Counted from the first letter of the stretch, positions 1 to 8,552 are shown. The stretch: DNA of 64,000 nt from Pseudomonas kairouanensis (GCF_004682055.1 NZ_QUZU01000012.1:1-64000); one strand, 5' to 3'. The notes: generated by a model from the letters alone, not told the origin. Translations and numbers: made by a program.

Positions 1-440
1 CTTTGGTTTTCATGTTCGTGGTGCACCCGCGCCGAGATATCCGATGCCACCTTGATCACGCTTTGCACCTGCTTGTCGCTGTCCAGCACCGGCATGTAGC
101 TGGCTTCAAGCCACACCTCCTGGCCGCGCTTGTTCAGGCGCATGAAGGTGCCACTGATGGCCTCGCCCCGCGCCAGGTCGCGCCACAGCTTGGTGTAGGC
201 CTCCGTGTGGGTGTAGGCCTCCTCGCAAAAAAGGCGGTGGTGTTTGCCACGAATCTCCTCGGCGCTGTAGCCCATGGTTTTGCAGAAGTTGTCATTGGCG
301 TCGAGGATCACGCCGTTGCGGTCAAACTCGATCATCGCCATGGAACGGCTGATGGCGGCGAGTTTGGCGTTGGCTTCGGTAAGGGCGCAGGAGAAACGTT
401 CGATTTGTTGCAGATCGGATTTGTGATGGCGGTTGAACAT
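1..440 (-). CDS. PAS-domain protein, probable N-terminus of a PAS methyl-accepting chemotaxis or biofilm-dispersal receptor (cut by window edge)
   Basis: The reading frame starts at an ATG at 440 and runs off the left edge, so only about 146 residues are visible. They form one PAS sensor domain of the Aer/BdlA kind: the start of the fold reads SMAMIEFDRNGVILDANDNF, followed by MGYSAEEIRGKHHRLF. PAS domains of this class bind haem or flavin or sense redox. In Pseudomonas this exact N-terminal style usually precedes a second PAS and a methyl-accepting signalling domain (BdlA family, about 420 residues). No transmembrane segment is seen in the visible part, which fits a soluble receptor. The signalling domain lies outside the window, so the output (chemotaxis or biofilm dispersal) is inferred only. 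Confidence 0.75.
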   Translation of the reverse strand, partial: MFNRHHKSDLQQIERFSCALTEANAKLAAISRSMAMIEFDRNGVILDANDNFCKTMGYSAEEIRGKHHRLFCEEAYTHTEAYTKLWRDLARGEAISGTFMRLNKRGQEVWLEASYMPVLDSDKQVQSVIKVASDISARVHHEHENQ

Positions 441-583
441 AGTCAGATCACCCTTGATTCCCGGCGCCAGGAAGGCGCATTCCATTCATTTATGGGGAAA
501 CAACCATCCGAATCGCTTTATAGGCCAAGCGTCATCAACGGTTCTGGGTGAGCATAGACAGGGCTTGGCGCTATGCAAGGTCA

Positions 584-1453
584 CTAGTCAGCCAGCATTT
601 TTAACAATGCGCAGGTCGCTGCCGACGGCGCTCGGCTGGGCGTGCCGACCAGCGCAAATTCGCGGTGCAGCGGCACCGTCAACGGCATCACCCGCAGGCC
701 GTTGCGCTGGACCGGCAGGGCCATCTCCGGTACCAGCGTCACGCCGACGCCCTCGCGCACCAGGCTGAAGGCACTGCTCCATTCACGCACTTCCACGCGT
801 ATATCGCGCAGGGTCAGCCCGGCTGCGGCGCCCAGACTGCGGGCATTGGCAACACAACCGCCGGTTGCGAGCACGAAGGGTTGGTCGAGCAGTTCCGCCA
901 GCGTCACCGTGGCATCCGCAGGTCGCTGGGCCAGAAAGTGGCTCGTCGGCAGCACCGCCATCCAGAAATCGCGGCCTAGCACCGTGGCGTTTTGTTCAGG
1001 CTTGGGGTTGAGCACCACACCCAGGTCGATCAAATCGGCGCTGAGCAAGGTGTGCACTTCATTGTCGCTGACATCCAGGGTGGTGACTTCGATACCGGGA
1101 TACAGCTGCGCGAACCGCTGCAAAAGCGGAGTCAGGAACGTCGCCAGCACCATCGGGAAACTGGCGATGCGGAGGGTCCCGCGCAGGGTCGGCCTGGCGT
1201 CGTCCACGGTGCTGCGAATTACCTGCAGGGCCCCGAGCATTACCCGCGCCTGCTCGATCACACTCAGCCCCAATGCGGTGGGCAAGGTCTTGCGCGGCTC
1301 ACGGGTGAACAACTGCGCACCCAGCGTCGCCTCCATGCCGGCCATGGCCTGGCTGGCGGCGGATTGGGTCATGCCCACCCGCTCGGCGGCGGCGGTGATG
1401 CTGCCGTGATCGGCCACGGCCACCAGCAAACGCCAGTGCATCAGGTTCATCAT
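584..1453 (-). CDS. LysR-family transcriptional regulator
   Basis: LysR-type regulator of about 290 residues. The N-terminal winged helix-turn-helix (residues about 4-63: WRLLVAVADHGSITAAAERV then MTQSAASQAMAGME) is followed by a periplasmic-binding-protein-like effector domain. Two ATGs in tandem (1453 and 1450) are the best starts; a longer frame begins at 1510 but adds a non-LysR leader. The gene is divergent from the glutathione transferase at 1550 with about 97 bp between them, the usual arrangement in which a LysR protein controls its neighbour. The effector cannot be told from sequence. Control of the transferase gene is inferred from position only. Confidence 0.9.
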   Translation of the reverse strand: MMNLMHWRLLVAVADHGSITAAAERVGMTQSAASQAMAGMEATLGAQLFTREPRKTLPTALGLSVIEQARVMLGALQVIRSTVDDARPTLRGTLRIASFPMVLATFLTPLLQRFAQLYPGIEVTTLDVSDNEVHTLLSADLIDLGVVLNPKPEQNATVLGRDFWMAVLPTSHFLAQRPADATVTLAELLDQPFVLATGGCVANARSLGAAAGLTLRDIRVEVREWSSAFSLVREGVGVTLVPEMALPVQRNGLRVMPLTVPLHREFALVGTPSRAPSAATCALLKMLAD

Positions 1454-1549
1454 GACAGTAGCTGTCCTTATGGCAGGGGGCTGAAGGTTTAATTTTACGC
1501 ACGGTGCCATGCCCGCGAGACTGGCGCAAATTCAACGGAGTTGCCCCAG

Positions 1550-2152
1550 ATGAAACTGTATTACTTCCCCCACGCCTGTTCCCTCGCCCCCCATATCGTG
1601 CTGCGGGAATTGGCGCTGCCGTTCGAGCTGGTGCTGGTGAACAACCAGGCCAAAACCACGGCCAACGGCGAAGACTTCCTAGCGATCAACCCCAAGGGCT
1701 ACGTGGCAGCGCTGCAACTGGACAACGGCCAGGTGCTGACCGAAGCCAGCGCGATCCTGCAATACCTGACCGACCTGAAGCCCGAAGCAGGTCTGGCCCC
1801 GGCCAATGGCAGCTGGGAGCGGGTGCGCTTGCAAGAATGGCTGAACTTCATTGCTACCGAGATTCATGGCGGCTTGGCGGTGTTCTTCAACGACGCGATC
1901 CAGGGCGAGGTACGGGCGATGTTCCAGGCCACCCTGTTCAAGCGGTTTGCGGTGCTGGTGCAGACGTTGGAACGTCAGGATTACCTGCTGGGCGCGCAGT
2001 ATTCGGTGGCGGATGCGTATTTATTCGTGGTGCTGCGCTGGGCGGGTTTCCACGGGATTGATCTGCGGGAATGGCCGGCCCTTGATGCGTTTCAACAAAG
2101 GGTGGGGCAGCGGCCGGCAGTGATTGCGGCACTGGCGGCAGAAGCCCAATGA
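1550..2152 (+). CDS. gstA: glutathione S-transferase, GstA type
   Basis: Soluble glutathione transferase of 200 residues, the usual length of the beta-class bacterial enzyme. The thioredoxin-like N-terminal domain begins MKLYYFPHACSLAPHI, with the Cys of the ACSLA motif near residue 10 typical of the GstA family. The motifs INPKGYVAAL (cis-Pro region) and LTEASAILQYL (glutathione gamma-glutamyl contact) follow, then an all-helical C-terminal domain. It conjugates glutathione to electrophiles. The ATG at 1550 is preceded by ACGGAG at 1535-1540; a TTG at 1541 in the same frame is less likely. It is divergent from a LysR gene that may regulate it. Confidence 0.92.
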   Translation: MKLYYFPHACSLAPHIVLRELALPFELVLVNNQAKTTANGEDFLAINPKGYVAALQLDNGQVLTEASAILQYLTDLKPEAGLAPANGSWERVRLQEWLNFIATEIHGGLAVFFNDAIQGEVRAMFQATLFKRFAVLVQTLERQDYLLGAQYSVADAYLFVVLRWAGFHGIDLREWPALDAFQQRVGQRPAVIAALAAEAQ

Positions 2153-2169
2153 CCTGAACTGCGATGAGA

Positions 2170-2195
2170 ATGTGGGAGCCAAGCCGCTCCCACAT
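2170..2195. repeat. minimal REP palindrome
   Basis: A short perfect palindrome, GTGGGAGC-CAAGCC-GCTCCCAC, matching the outer ends of the larger REPIN elements in this window but without their inner part. It lies just after the gstA stop and could form an RNA hairpin. Probably a collapsed REPIN remnant. Confidence 0.7.
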
Positions 2196-2207
2196 CAGGC
2201 TGGAAAC

Positions 2208-2324
2208 TCAATGGCCGAACAAACCGCTCTCGGATTTCTTGGCCTTCTTGTCGGCGCGTTTTTCATCGGCGGTCTTTGCCGGTTTTTTCTTCGCGGCTTT
2301 CTTTGAATCCATACCTTTGGCCAT
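2208..2324 (-). CDS. small lysine- and alanine-rich protein
   Basis: A 38-residue frame starting MAKGMDSKKAAKKKPAKT and ending KSESGLFGH. Nearly a third of the residues are lysine and no hydrophobic core is apparent, so it is probably disordered and may bind nucleic acid or be a stress-type basic peptide. Short genes of this composition are common in Pseudomonas. The evidence for it being real is its frame, its start codon and its position in an otherwise empty gap. No function can be assigned. Confidence 0.55.
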   Translation of the reverse strand: MAKGMDSKKAAKKKPAKTADEKRADKKAKKSESGLFGH

Positions 2325-2427
2325 GCTGCGTACTCCACTGTAAGGGGATGTAGCACTGGGTATACCACCTATTGCCTGGCAGAAGGCGCTTATAATCCCC
2401 GCCCCTTCATAACGCTGCCTGAACACC

Positions 2428-2853
2428 ATGCCCGAGTTGACCATCGATCTGCTGGCAGAGCCCTTGTGGCCGCTGCTGAACAAGTTTTACCGCAACCACA
2501 ACTCGTCGATGAAGGCGCTTAAGGGTGGACAGTTGTGGGTGGCGCGCGATGGCGAAATTGTTGGCGGGTTGTGCCTCACGCCGGTGGTGGGCGGGCAGTG
2601 GTTGACCGGTGTGTTTGTAGACCCGGCCTATCGCGGCCAAGGGTTGGCAGCGAAGTTGATTCTTGAGGCAGTGGCCTCAGTGGAAGGCACGGTATGGCTG
2701 CTGTGCCACCCGGACCTGGAAGGGTTGTACCAGCGCATGGGGTTTACCCAAGACACGCTGCTGCCCCAGTCCCTCAGTGAGCGGTTGGTGCGTTACAAGC
2801 GCAACAAACCGATGATCGCCATGGGCTTAGAACCATTGGTGAGGTCGTCCTAA
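2428..2853 (+). CDS. GNAT-family N-acetyltransferase
   Basis: A 141-residue protein of the GNAT superfamily, which transfers the acetyl group of acetyl-CoA to an amine. The central strand-loop-helix with the acetyl-CoA pyrophosphate loop is visible as TGVFVDPAYRGQGLAAKLI (about residues 60-78, motif A with R-G-Q-G-x-A). It is preceded by the beta-strand GGLCLTPVVGGQWL and followed by WLLCHPDLEGLYQRMGF, which resembles motif B. Length suits a single-domain GNAT. The substrate is unknown; small stand-alone GNATs act on amino acids, antibiotics, polyamines or protein N-termini. Confidence 0.9.
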   Translation: MPELTIDLLAEPLWPLLNKFYRNHNSSMKALKGGQLWVARDGEIVGGLCLTPVVGGQWLTGVFVDPAYRGQGLAAKLILEAVASVEGTVWLLCHPDLEGLYQRMGFTQDTLLPQSLSERLVRYKRNKPMIAMGLEPLVRSS

Positions 2854-2925
2854 GATAATGTGTGATCAGCCCATAGCAGGCCCATGCTAGCCTCGGCGGC
2901 ACAGTGGCCCACTTATCGGATGATC

Positions 2926-3744
2926 ATGAAAACGACGTTTGCAGCGCTGTCCCTTACCGCCCTCCTCCTCCCCACATTCAGCCAGGCCGCCGACGCGCCC
3001 ATCAGCGCCAAGCAGTACCAAAGCGTACTGGCCGGCAGCTGGCGCGACCCGGCCAACAGCGCCCGCGACGGTTACCGCCACCCGCAGCAGACCCTGGAAT
3101 TTTTTGGCCTGGGCGCCAAGCAGACGGTGATCGAGATCACCCCCGGCGGTGGTTGGTACAGCGAAGTGCTGGCGCCGCTGCTCAAGGATCACGGGCAGTA
3201 CATCGCCACCGTGCAGGCTGCCAGCAGCAGTGCTTATGCGCGCACCTCCGAAGAGAACCTGAAAAAGAAATTCGCCGCCGACCCTACGCGTTATGCCAAA
3301 GCCCAAGTGGTGGAGTTCGACCCCAAGGCACCGGTGTTCGGCAAACCCGCGTCGGCGGATGCTGTGCTCACGTTCCGCAATGTGCATAACTGGGTTGCGG
3401 CCGATACCGCAGCGGCGACATTCAGCGCGTTTTATACCGTGCTGAAACCGGGGGGCGTGCTGGGGGTGGAAGACCATCGCGCCAAAGACGGTGCTGATCT
3501 TGAGGCAATCAAGGACACCGGCTACCTGACCACCGCCCAGGTGGTGAAGTTGGCGACTGATGCCGGTTTCAAGCTGGCGGGGCAAAGTGAGGTGAATGCC
3601 AACCCCAAGGACACCAAGGATTATCCGGCGGGTGTGTGGACCTTGCCGCCGACCTTGAAGTTGGGGGAGCAGGATAAGGCCAGGTATGTGGCGATTGGGG
3701 AGTCGGACCGGATGACGTTGCGGTTCGTCAAGCCCACAAAATAG
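2926..3744 (+). CDS. exported class I SAM-dependent methyltransferase-like protein
   Basis: A 272-residue protein with a clear signal peptide (MKTTFAALSLTALLLPTFSQA, cleavage near A-A-D). The Rossmann-like methyltransferase motif I reads VIEITPGGGWYSEVLAPLL, with later strands at VVEFDPKAP and DAVLTFRNVHNW. The start at 2926 places a GGA at -8; an in-frame ATG at 2920 adds only two residues. Methyltransferase folds with export signals are a known but poorly understood Pseudomonas family, and an extracytoplasmic supply of S-adenosylmethionine is not expected. The enzyme activity is therefore uncertain even though the fold assignment is good. Confidence 0.8.
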   Translation: MKTTFAALSLTALLLPTFSQAADAPISAKQYQSVLAGSWRDPANSARDGYRHPQQTLEFFGLGAKQTVIEITPGGGWYSEVLAPLLKDHGQYIATVQAASSSAYARTSEENLKKKFAADPTRYAKAQVVEFDPKAPVFGKPASADAVLTFRNVHNWVAADTAAATFSAFYTVLKPGGVLGVEDHRAKDGADLEAIKDTGYLTTAQVVKLATDAGFKLAGQSEVNANPKDTKDYPAGVWTLPPTLKLGEQDKARYVAIGESDRMTLRFVKPTK

Positions 3745-3767
3745 TCCCAATTGAAATGCAACCCCAA

Positions 3768-3858
3768 TGTGTGCGGGCTTGCTCGCGAATGCGGTGGATC
3801 AGTCGACGTATATGTTGACTGGTCCACCGCATTCGCGAGCAAGCCCGCTCCCACATTT
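3768..3858. repeat. REPIN (class A, left end trimmed)
   Basis: Paired inverted REP sequence. The right arm is CGCGAGCAAGCCCGCTCCCA; the left arm is the same sequence inverted but lacks GGAG near its outer end. Arms flank a short variable middle. It sits between the methyltransferase gene and def. Confidence 0.9.
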
Positions 3859-3879
3859 TGACCTCATTAGGTCTGAAAG

Positions 3880-4419
3880 TTACTCGTCGGCCGTGGGGTC
3901 CATGTCGGGGAACATCACTTCGATAAACCCGAACTTGGTGAAATCCGTAATCCGCGAAGGGTACAACCGCCCAATCAAGTGGTCGCATTCATGCTGCACC
4001 ACCCGCGCATGGAAACCGTCGGCAACCCGCACAATCGGCTCGCCCTTCGGATCAAACCCTTCATAGCGAATCTGTTGGTAACGGTTCACAGCACCGCGCA
4101 ACCCCGGCACCGACAGGCAACCTTCGTAGCCCTCCTCCAGCACTGGGCTCAGCGGAGTAATCAGCGGGTTGATCAGGATAGTCTGTGGCACCGGCGGTGC
4201 CTCCGGGTAGCGTTCACTGGCCTCGAAACCAAAGATCACCAGCTGCAGGTCGACGCCGATCTGCGGTGCCGCCAGGCCTACGCCACCCACGTGTTCCATG
4301 GTCTGGAACATGTCATCGATCAACTGCCACAGCTCAGGGCTGTCGAACATTTCTGGCGGAACCGGTGGCGCGATGCGCAGGAGGCGCTCGTCGCCCATTT
4401 TCAGGATTTCACGGATCAT
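3880..4419 (-). CDS. def: peptide deformylase
   Basis: Removes the formyl group from the N-terminal methionine of nascent proteins. At 179 residues it has all three metal and active-site motifs: GVGLAAPQ at 46-53, EGCLS at 99-103 (metal ligand Cys101) and HECDH at 143-147 (metal ligands His143 and His147, catalytic Glu144). This appears to be a second, stand-alone deformylase, since the main pseudomonad def is normally next to fmt and no fmt is seen here. The stop of the yihY-type gene upstream lies four bases before its ATG, so the two are probably cotranscribed. Confidence 0.95.
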   Translation of the reverse strand: MIREILKMGDERLLRIAPPVPPEMFDSPELWQLIDDMFQTMEHVGGVGLAAPQIGVDLQLVIFGFEASERYPEAPPVPQTILINPLITPLSPVLEEGYEGCLSVPGLRGAVNRYQQIRYEGFDPKGEPIVRVADGFHARVVQHECDHLIGRLYPSRITDFTKFGFIEVMFPDMDPTADE

Positions 4420-4422
4420 TGA

Positions 4423-5373
4423 TCAGACTTCATCGACAGTGGGCTTGGAATGGTCCCGGCCAAGGCCTGAGACATGCTGTTTTTCATCGGTGTGGCCAGG
4501 CTCGTCGAACTCTTTTTCGCCGGGGTCCTTGCCCTCGGCCGACATGTGTTCGATCACCGCATTCATCTCTGCCCCCAGCAGCAGCACGGCGGCGGAAATG
4601 TAGAAGTACAGGAGCAGCACGATGATTGCACCGATACTGCCATACATGGCGTTGTAGTCGGCGAAGGTCTTGACGTAGTAGCCAAAGCCCAGGGACGCGA
4701 CGATCCATACCACCACCGCCAGTACGGAACCTGGGGTGATAAAGCGAAATTTCTGCTCCACGTCGGGCATCACGTAGTACATGAGGGCCACGGCGAACAT
4801 CAGCAGGATCACGATCAACGGCCAGCGGACGATGGTCCACAGCGTCACCACGAACTCCTGCATGCCGATCTGCCCAGCCAGCCACTCCATCACTTGCGGC
4901 CCGAGCACCATCAGCGCGGCGGCAGCCAGCAACATGCCGGCGATGCCGACGGTGTAGAAAATCGACAGCGGAAAACGCTTCCAGATCGGCCGGCCTTCCA
5001 CCACGTCGTAGGCGGCGTTCATTGCGCTCATCATCAGGCGCACACCGGCTGAAGCGGTCCACAGCGCGATCACGATACCCACGGAGAGCAGGCCACCTTT
5101 GGATTGCTGCAGTTGGTCGATCACCGGGTTGACCTGCTCCAGGGCCTGGGGCGGCAACACCAGTTCCGATTGCATACGTAGCCAGGTAAAGAAGTCCGGC
5201 AGGTGCAGGAAACCGATCAGGGCAATCAGGAACAGCAGGAAGGGAAACAGGGAAAACAGCATCTGGTAGGCCAGTGCCGAGGCGTAGGTGGGCATCTCGT
5301 CGTCGACGAATTCCTTGACAGTGCGCACCAACACTTTGTGAAGCTTGAGGCCATCGAGGACCGGAAAAATCAT
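4423..5373 (-). CDS. YihY/BrkB-family inner-membrane protein
   Basis: A 316-residue integral membrane protein of the YihY/virulence factor BrkB family (UPF0761). About six hydrophobic segments are visible, starting with SALAYQMLFSLFPFLLFLIA, and the family signature near residues 25-45 is present. A polar tail rich in Glu, Asp and Lys (about residues 278-316) is cytoplasmic. The family was once called ribonuclease BN by mistake; its true role is unknown, perhaps transport. It is followed at four bases by def, suggesting an operon. Confidence 0.9.
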   Translation of the reverse strand: MIFPVLDGLKLHKVLVRTVKEFVDDEMPTYASALAYQMLFSLFPFLLFLIALIGFLHLPDFFTWLRMQSELVLPPQALEQVNPVIDQLQQSKGGLLSVGIVIALWTASAGVRLMMSAMNAAYDVVEGRPIWKRFPLSIFYTVGIAGMLLAAAALMVLGPQVMEWLAGQIGMQEFVVTLWTIVRWPLIVILLMFAVALMYYVMPDVEQKFRFITPGSVLAVVVWIVASLGFGYYVKTFADYNAMYGSIGAIIVLLLYFYISAAVLLLGAEMNAVIEHMSAEGKDPGEKEFDEPGHTDEKQHVSGLGRDHSKPTVDEV

Positions 5374-5493
5374 AGCGTCTCCTTTCGCCGCAAAAAGGTC
5401 TGGTTCATGGGCGACTCAGGGGCCGTTTTCTACATCAAGGTAGCCTATTTGACGACCCTGAAACAATTTCGAAACTTTAACTGCGCCAGATGA

Positions 5494-5525
5494 CACAAAA
5501 ACGGCCATCCGTGGATGGCCGTCTG
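5494..5525 (-). terminator. rho-independent terminator of csbD-like gene
   Basis: Perfect stem CGGCCATCC / GGATGGCCG at about 5502-5521. Read on the minus strand it is followed by a run of five T. It lies just after the csbD-type stop codon. Confidence 0.8.
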
Positions 5526-5542
5526 GATACGTGAAAGCAGCC

Positions 5543-5728
5543 TTATTTGGTGGCTTTCTTTACCGCATCCTTGGTGTCGCCCACGGCCTTTTCAACCTGG
5601 CCTTTCTTTTCCTGTACCACGCCTTCGGCGCGCAGTTTGTCGTTGCCGGTGACTTTGCCGACGCCTTGCTTGATGTTGCCGACGGCTTCGTCTTTCAAAC
5701 CTTTTGCCTTATCCGCTGTGCTGCCCAT
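5543..5728 (-). CDS. CsbD-family stress protein
   Basis: A 61-residue hydrophilic protein, [20 protein letters not shown] onwards, with the CsbD signature of repeated K-G-x-x-x-E-x-x-G-x-x-x-G segments and a Lys-rich C-terminus. CsbD proteins are general-stress proteins of unknown biochemical role, usually induced in stationary phase or by osmotic or membrane stress. The ATG at 5728 is chosen because a CTGGAG ribosome binding site lies just upstream on the minus strand. It is monocistronic with its own terminator. Confidence 0.9.
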   Translation of the reverse strand: MGSTADKAKGLKDEAVGNIKQGVGKVTGNDKLRAEGVVQEKKGQVEKAVGDTKDAVKKATK

Positions 5729-5927
5729 GGTATTTCTCCAGAAGAACAATCAAGGGTTTTGGTCATTACCTAGAGATTGACCCGGCGCGGTTCGGCAGAG
5801 TTTCAATTATTTTCCACGGGCATTTCATCGCCAGCGGCAGGTTTGGCTTTATGTTTTGCGGCCAACCCACGAGAATGCCCGGCACATTCAGGCTATAACG
5901 CTGGATAACAGATCCCGTAGGAAGGTT

Positions 5928-6305
5928 ATGAAACTCAATAAAGCACAGGCTATCGCCCGCAGAAACACCGAACTGGGCGGTGCCGTACTCGGCGTCAACA
6001 ACTGCCACTTCACCGACCTGGACCGCAAGCGCAACATCTGGTGGTTCGACCTGCCGGTGGGCCGTATTGCCGTGGGCCAGTACGAGTGGATTCATTTGTT
6101 GATGCACAACGCCGAGACTGACCAATTGCTGCACCTGAAGGTGCCAACGGCATTCCTGCGTGAGCACATCGAGGGGCTGGTGGTGCGCAATGCGGGCAAG
6201 CGCAAGCCGGAGATCACGCTGGAGCTGAGTGCGGACAAGGATTCGTTCTTGAAGGATGTGCGGCCTGCCGGCGCAGGCGTGGGCTTTGCGCACTTCGCCC
6301 TGTAA
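5928..6305 (+). CDS. conserved hypothetical protein
   Basis: A 125-residue soluble protein starting MKLNKAQAIARRNTELG. I recognise no catalytic motif. The ATG at 5928 is preceded by AGGAAGG, a good ribosome binding site, and GC3 is normal for this genome, so the gene is very likely real. Pattern: alternating beta strands (IWWFDLPVGRIAVGQYEWIH, LLHLKVPTAFL) then a charged C-terminal half. Similar short proteins are common in Pseudomonas, but I cannot give a function. The following REPIN and terminator separate it from fadD1. Confidence 0.8.
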   Translation: MKLNKAQAIARRNTELGGAVLGVNNCHFTDLDRKRNIWWFDLPVGRIAVGQYEWIHLLMHNAETDQLLHLKVPTAFLREHIEGLVVRNAGKRKPEITLELSADKDSFLKDVRPAGAGVGFAHFAL

Positions 6306-6331
6306 GAACGCGGTCAAAACTGTGTGGCTTG

Positions 6332-6423
6332 TGTGGGAGCGGGCTTGCTCGCGAATGCGGTAGGTCAGTCAATATCTTTGGTGACTGACCCACCGCATTC
6401 GCGAGCAAGCCCGCTCCCACATT
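6332..6423. repeat. REPIN (class A)
   Basis: Two inverted arms (GGGAGCGGGCTTGCTCGCGA and its complement), each followed inward by ATGCGGT-type sequence, flank a spacer of about 30 bp. A further arm pair, CAGTCA/TGACTG, lies inside, giving a long imperfect hairpin of about 92 bp. Confidence 0.95.
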
Positions 6424-6458
6424 CGATTGCATTTCAAGGCCAGCTCATCAGCAAGCAT

Positions 6459-6486
6459 AAAAAACCCTGCATTCGCGGGGTTTTTT
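6459..6486. terminator. bidirectional terminator downstream of fadD1
   Basis: Six A, a GC-rich stem (CCCTGC / GCGGGG with one T-G pair, loop ATTC) and six T. It can stop transcription from both the gene to the left and fadD1. Confidence 0.85.
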
Positions 6487-6492
6487 ATGGGA

Positions 6493-8184
6493 TCACTTTT
6501 TCAGGCCCAGCTTCTTCAGTTCTTCATCGCGCAATTCACGCCGCAGGATCTTGCCCACGTTGGTGGTCGGCAACGCATCGCGGAACTCCACGGCTTTGGG
6601 CACCTTGTAGGCCGTGACATTGGCACGCATGTGCTCCATCACCTGGTCCTTGGTCAGGGTAGCGCCCGGCTTGACCACGATGAAGATCTTGATGATCTCC
6701 CCGGACTTCTCGTCCGGCACACCAATGGCCGCACATTGCAGCACGCCCGGCAGGCCTGCCAGCACGTCTTCGAGCTCGTTGGGGTACACGTTGAAGCCCG
6801 AGACCAGGATCATGTCCTTCTTGCGGTCGACAATACGCATGTAGCCATCTGGCTGGATAATCGCGATGTCGCCGGTCTTGAGCCAGCCTTCGCTGTCGAG
6901 CATTTCGTCGGTGGCGTCCTGGCGCTGCCAGTAGCCCTTCATCACCTGCGGGCCCTTGACGCACAGCTCACCGGTTTCACCCAGGGGCAGCTCGGTGCCA
7001 TCGTCGGCAATCACCTTGCAGACGGTGGATGGCACCGGAATACCGATGGTGCCGATCTGGATGTGCTGGATGGGGTTCACCGTGGCCACCGGGCTGGTTT
7101 CGGTCATGCCGTAGCCTTCGCAGATGCCACAGCCAGTCACCGCCTTCCAGCGCTCGGCAGCGGCGAGTTGCAGGGCCATGCCGCCCGACAGGGTCACTTT
7201 CAGCGCAGAGAAGTCCAGCCTGCGGAAGGCTTCGTTATTGCACAACGCCACGAACAAGGTGTTCAGGCCGACAAAGCCACTGAACTTCCACTTCGACAGT
7301 TCCTTGACCATGGCCGGCAGGTCACGCGGGTTGCTGATCAGGATGTTGTGGTTGCCGATCAGCATCATCGCCATGCAATGAAAGGTGAACGCATAGATGT
7401 GGTACAGCGGCAGCGGTGTGATCAGGATCTCGCAACCTTCGTTGAGGTTGGAGCCCATCAGCGCCTTGCACTGCAGCATGTTGGCGACCAGGTTGCGGTG
7501 GGTGAGCATCGCGCCCTTGGCCACGCCGGTGGTGCCGCCGGTGTATTGCAGCACCGCGACATCACTGCTGGCAGGGCTGGCATCGCTGACCGGTTGGCCA
7601 TGCCCCTTGGCCAGCACGTCGTTGAACTTGATCGCCTTGGGCAAGTGATAGGCCGGGACCATTTTCTTCACGTACTTGATCACGCTGTTGATCAGCAGGC
7701 GCTTGAACGGCGACAGCAGGTCGGCGACTTCGGTGACGATCACATGCTTGACGGCGGTCTTGGGCACGACCTTTTCCGCCAGATGGGCCATGTTGGCCAG
7801 GCAGACCAGGGCCTTGGCGCCGGAGTCGTTGAATTGGTGCTCCATTTCCCGCGCGGTGTACAGCGGGTTGGTGTTGACCACGATCAAGCCAGCCCGGATC
7901 GCGCCAAATACGGCGACCGGGTATTGCAGGACGTTGGGCAATTGCACGGCGATGCGATCGCCGGGCTTGAGGTCGGTGTGCTGTTGCAGGTACGCGGCGA
8001 AGGCGCCGGACAATTCATACAATTCACCGTAGGTGATTGTCTTGCCCAGGTTGCTGAAAGCCGGTTTGTTGGCGAAGCGCTGGCAGGACTGTTTCAGTAC
8101 CGCCTGAATATTTGGATACTCGTCTGGATTGATCTCTGGAGCAATCCCGGCGGGGTACTTATCCTTCCAAAAGTCTTCGTTCAT
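6493..8184 (-). CDS. fadD1: long-chain-fatty-acid--CoA ligase FadD1
   Basis: Activates long-chain fatty acids to acyl-CoA at the inner membrane using ATP, feeding beta-oxidation. The 563 residues show the full acyl-adenylate-forming layout: P-loop YTGGTTGVAKG at 214-224, the GYGMTETSP motif near 358, the hinge/linker region VDRKKDMILVSGFNVYPNEL near 440 and the C-terminal catalytic Lys of NVGKILRRELRDEEL. The sequence and the order with the next gene match the FadD1/FadD2 pair known in P. aeruginosa. A separate leader of nearly 390 bp precedes it, so it probably has its own promoter besides read-through from fadD2. Confidence 0.95.
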   Translation of the reverse strand: MNEDFWKDKYPAGIAPEINPDEYPNIQAVLKQSCQRFANKPAFSNLGKTITYGELYELSGAFAAYLQQHTDLKPGDRIAVQLPNVLQYPVAVFGAIRAGLIVVNTNPLYTAREMEHQFNDSGAKALVCLANMAHLAEKVVPKTAVKHVIVTEVADLLSPFKRLLINSVIKYVKKMVPAYHLPKAIKFNDVLAKGHGQPVSDASPASSDVAVLQYTGGTTGVAKGAMLTHRNLVANMLQCKALMGSNLNEGCEILITPLPLYHIYAFTFHCMAMMLIGNHNILISNPRDLPAMVKELSKWKFSGFVGLNTLFVALCNNEAFRRLDFSALKVTLSGGMALQLAAAERWKAVTGCGICEGYGMTETSPVATVNPIQHIQIGTIGIPVPSTVCKVIADDGTELPLGETGELCVKGPQVMKGYWQRQDATDEMLDSEGWLKTGDIAIIQPDGYMRIVDRKKDMILVSGFNVYPNELEDVLAGLPGVLQCAAIGVPDEKSGEIIKIFIVVKPGATLTKDQVMEHMRANVTAYKVPKAVEFRDALPTTNVGKILRRELRDEELKKLGLKK

Positions 8185-8197
8185 GGAAGCCCACTCC

Positions 8198-8247
8198 TCA
8201 GCGACACGAATTCAGCGACGCGAATTCATCATCGCATTTGATGCGAT
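8198..8247. promoter_or_regulatory. fadD1 upstream region: tandem repeat and 17-bp palindrome
   Basis: About 14-63 bp before the fadD1 start lie two near-identical 13-bp copies (CAGCGACACGAATT, CAGCGACGCGAATT). Next to them is the perfect palindrome ATCGCAT-TTG-ATGCGAT (8231-8247). The palindrome is a plausible repressor operator; no PsrA-type consensus was seen. The remaining bases up to the REPIN at 8462 hold no gene. Confidence 0.4.
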
Positions 8248-8461
8248 TATTATTGGTGTATGTTTTTTTAGGTGAGTCTGGCGCTTTCAAGCAGGCCGAG
8301 ATGTCACAAAGCGCGCCGAGAGTAGCAGCTTTGCCAAGGGCCGACTAGAGCCAAAAGGGGGCCCTGCAGTCATAAACACGACTGTAGGACAATTTCTGGT
8401 CACAGTTTAAATCCTCCAAGAAACGGCTCTGGAACAAGGCCTCCAAGGCAATACAAAACAA

Positions 8462-8552
8462 ATGTGGGAGGGGGCTTGCTCCCGATAGCGGTGAATCAGT
8501 CGATACATCTGGTGACTGTTACACCTCAATCGGGAGCAAGCCCCCTCCCACC
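8462..8552. repeat. REPIN (class B)
   Basis: Arms GGGAGGGGGCTTGCTCCCGA and complement flank a short spacer. The stem differs from class A at two pairs, so it is a separate subfamily. Confidence 0.95.

Noticed and set aside
6427..8241. Long open frame of about 600 codons on the plus strand
   Set aside because: It is antisense to fadD1, with GC-rich shadow composition (His/Gln/Val/Gly-rich) and no domain; fadD1 is certain.
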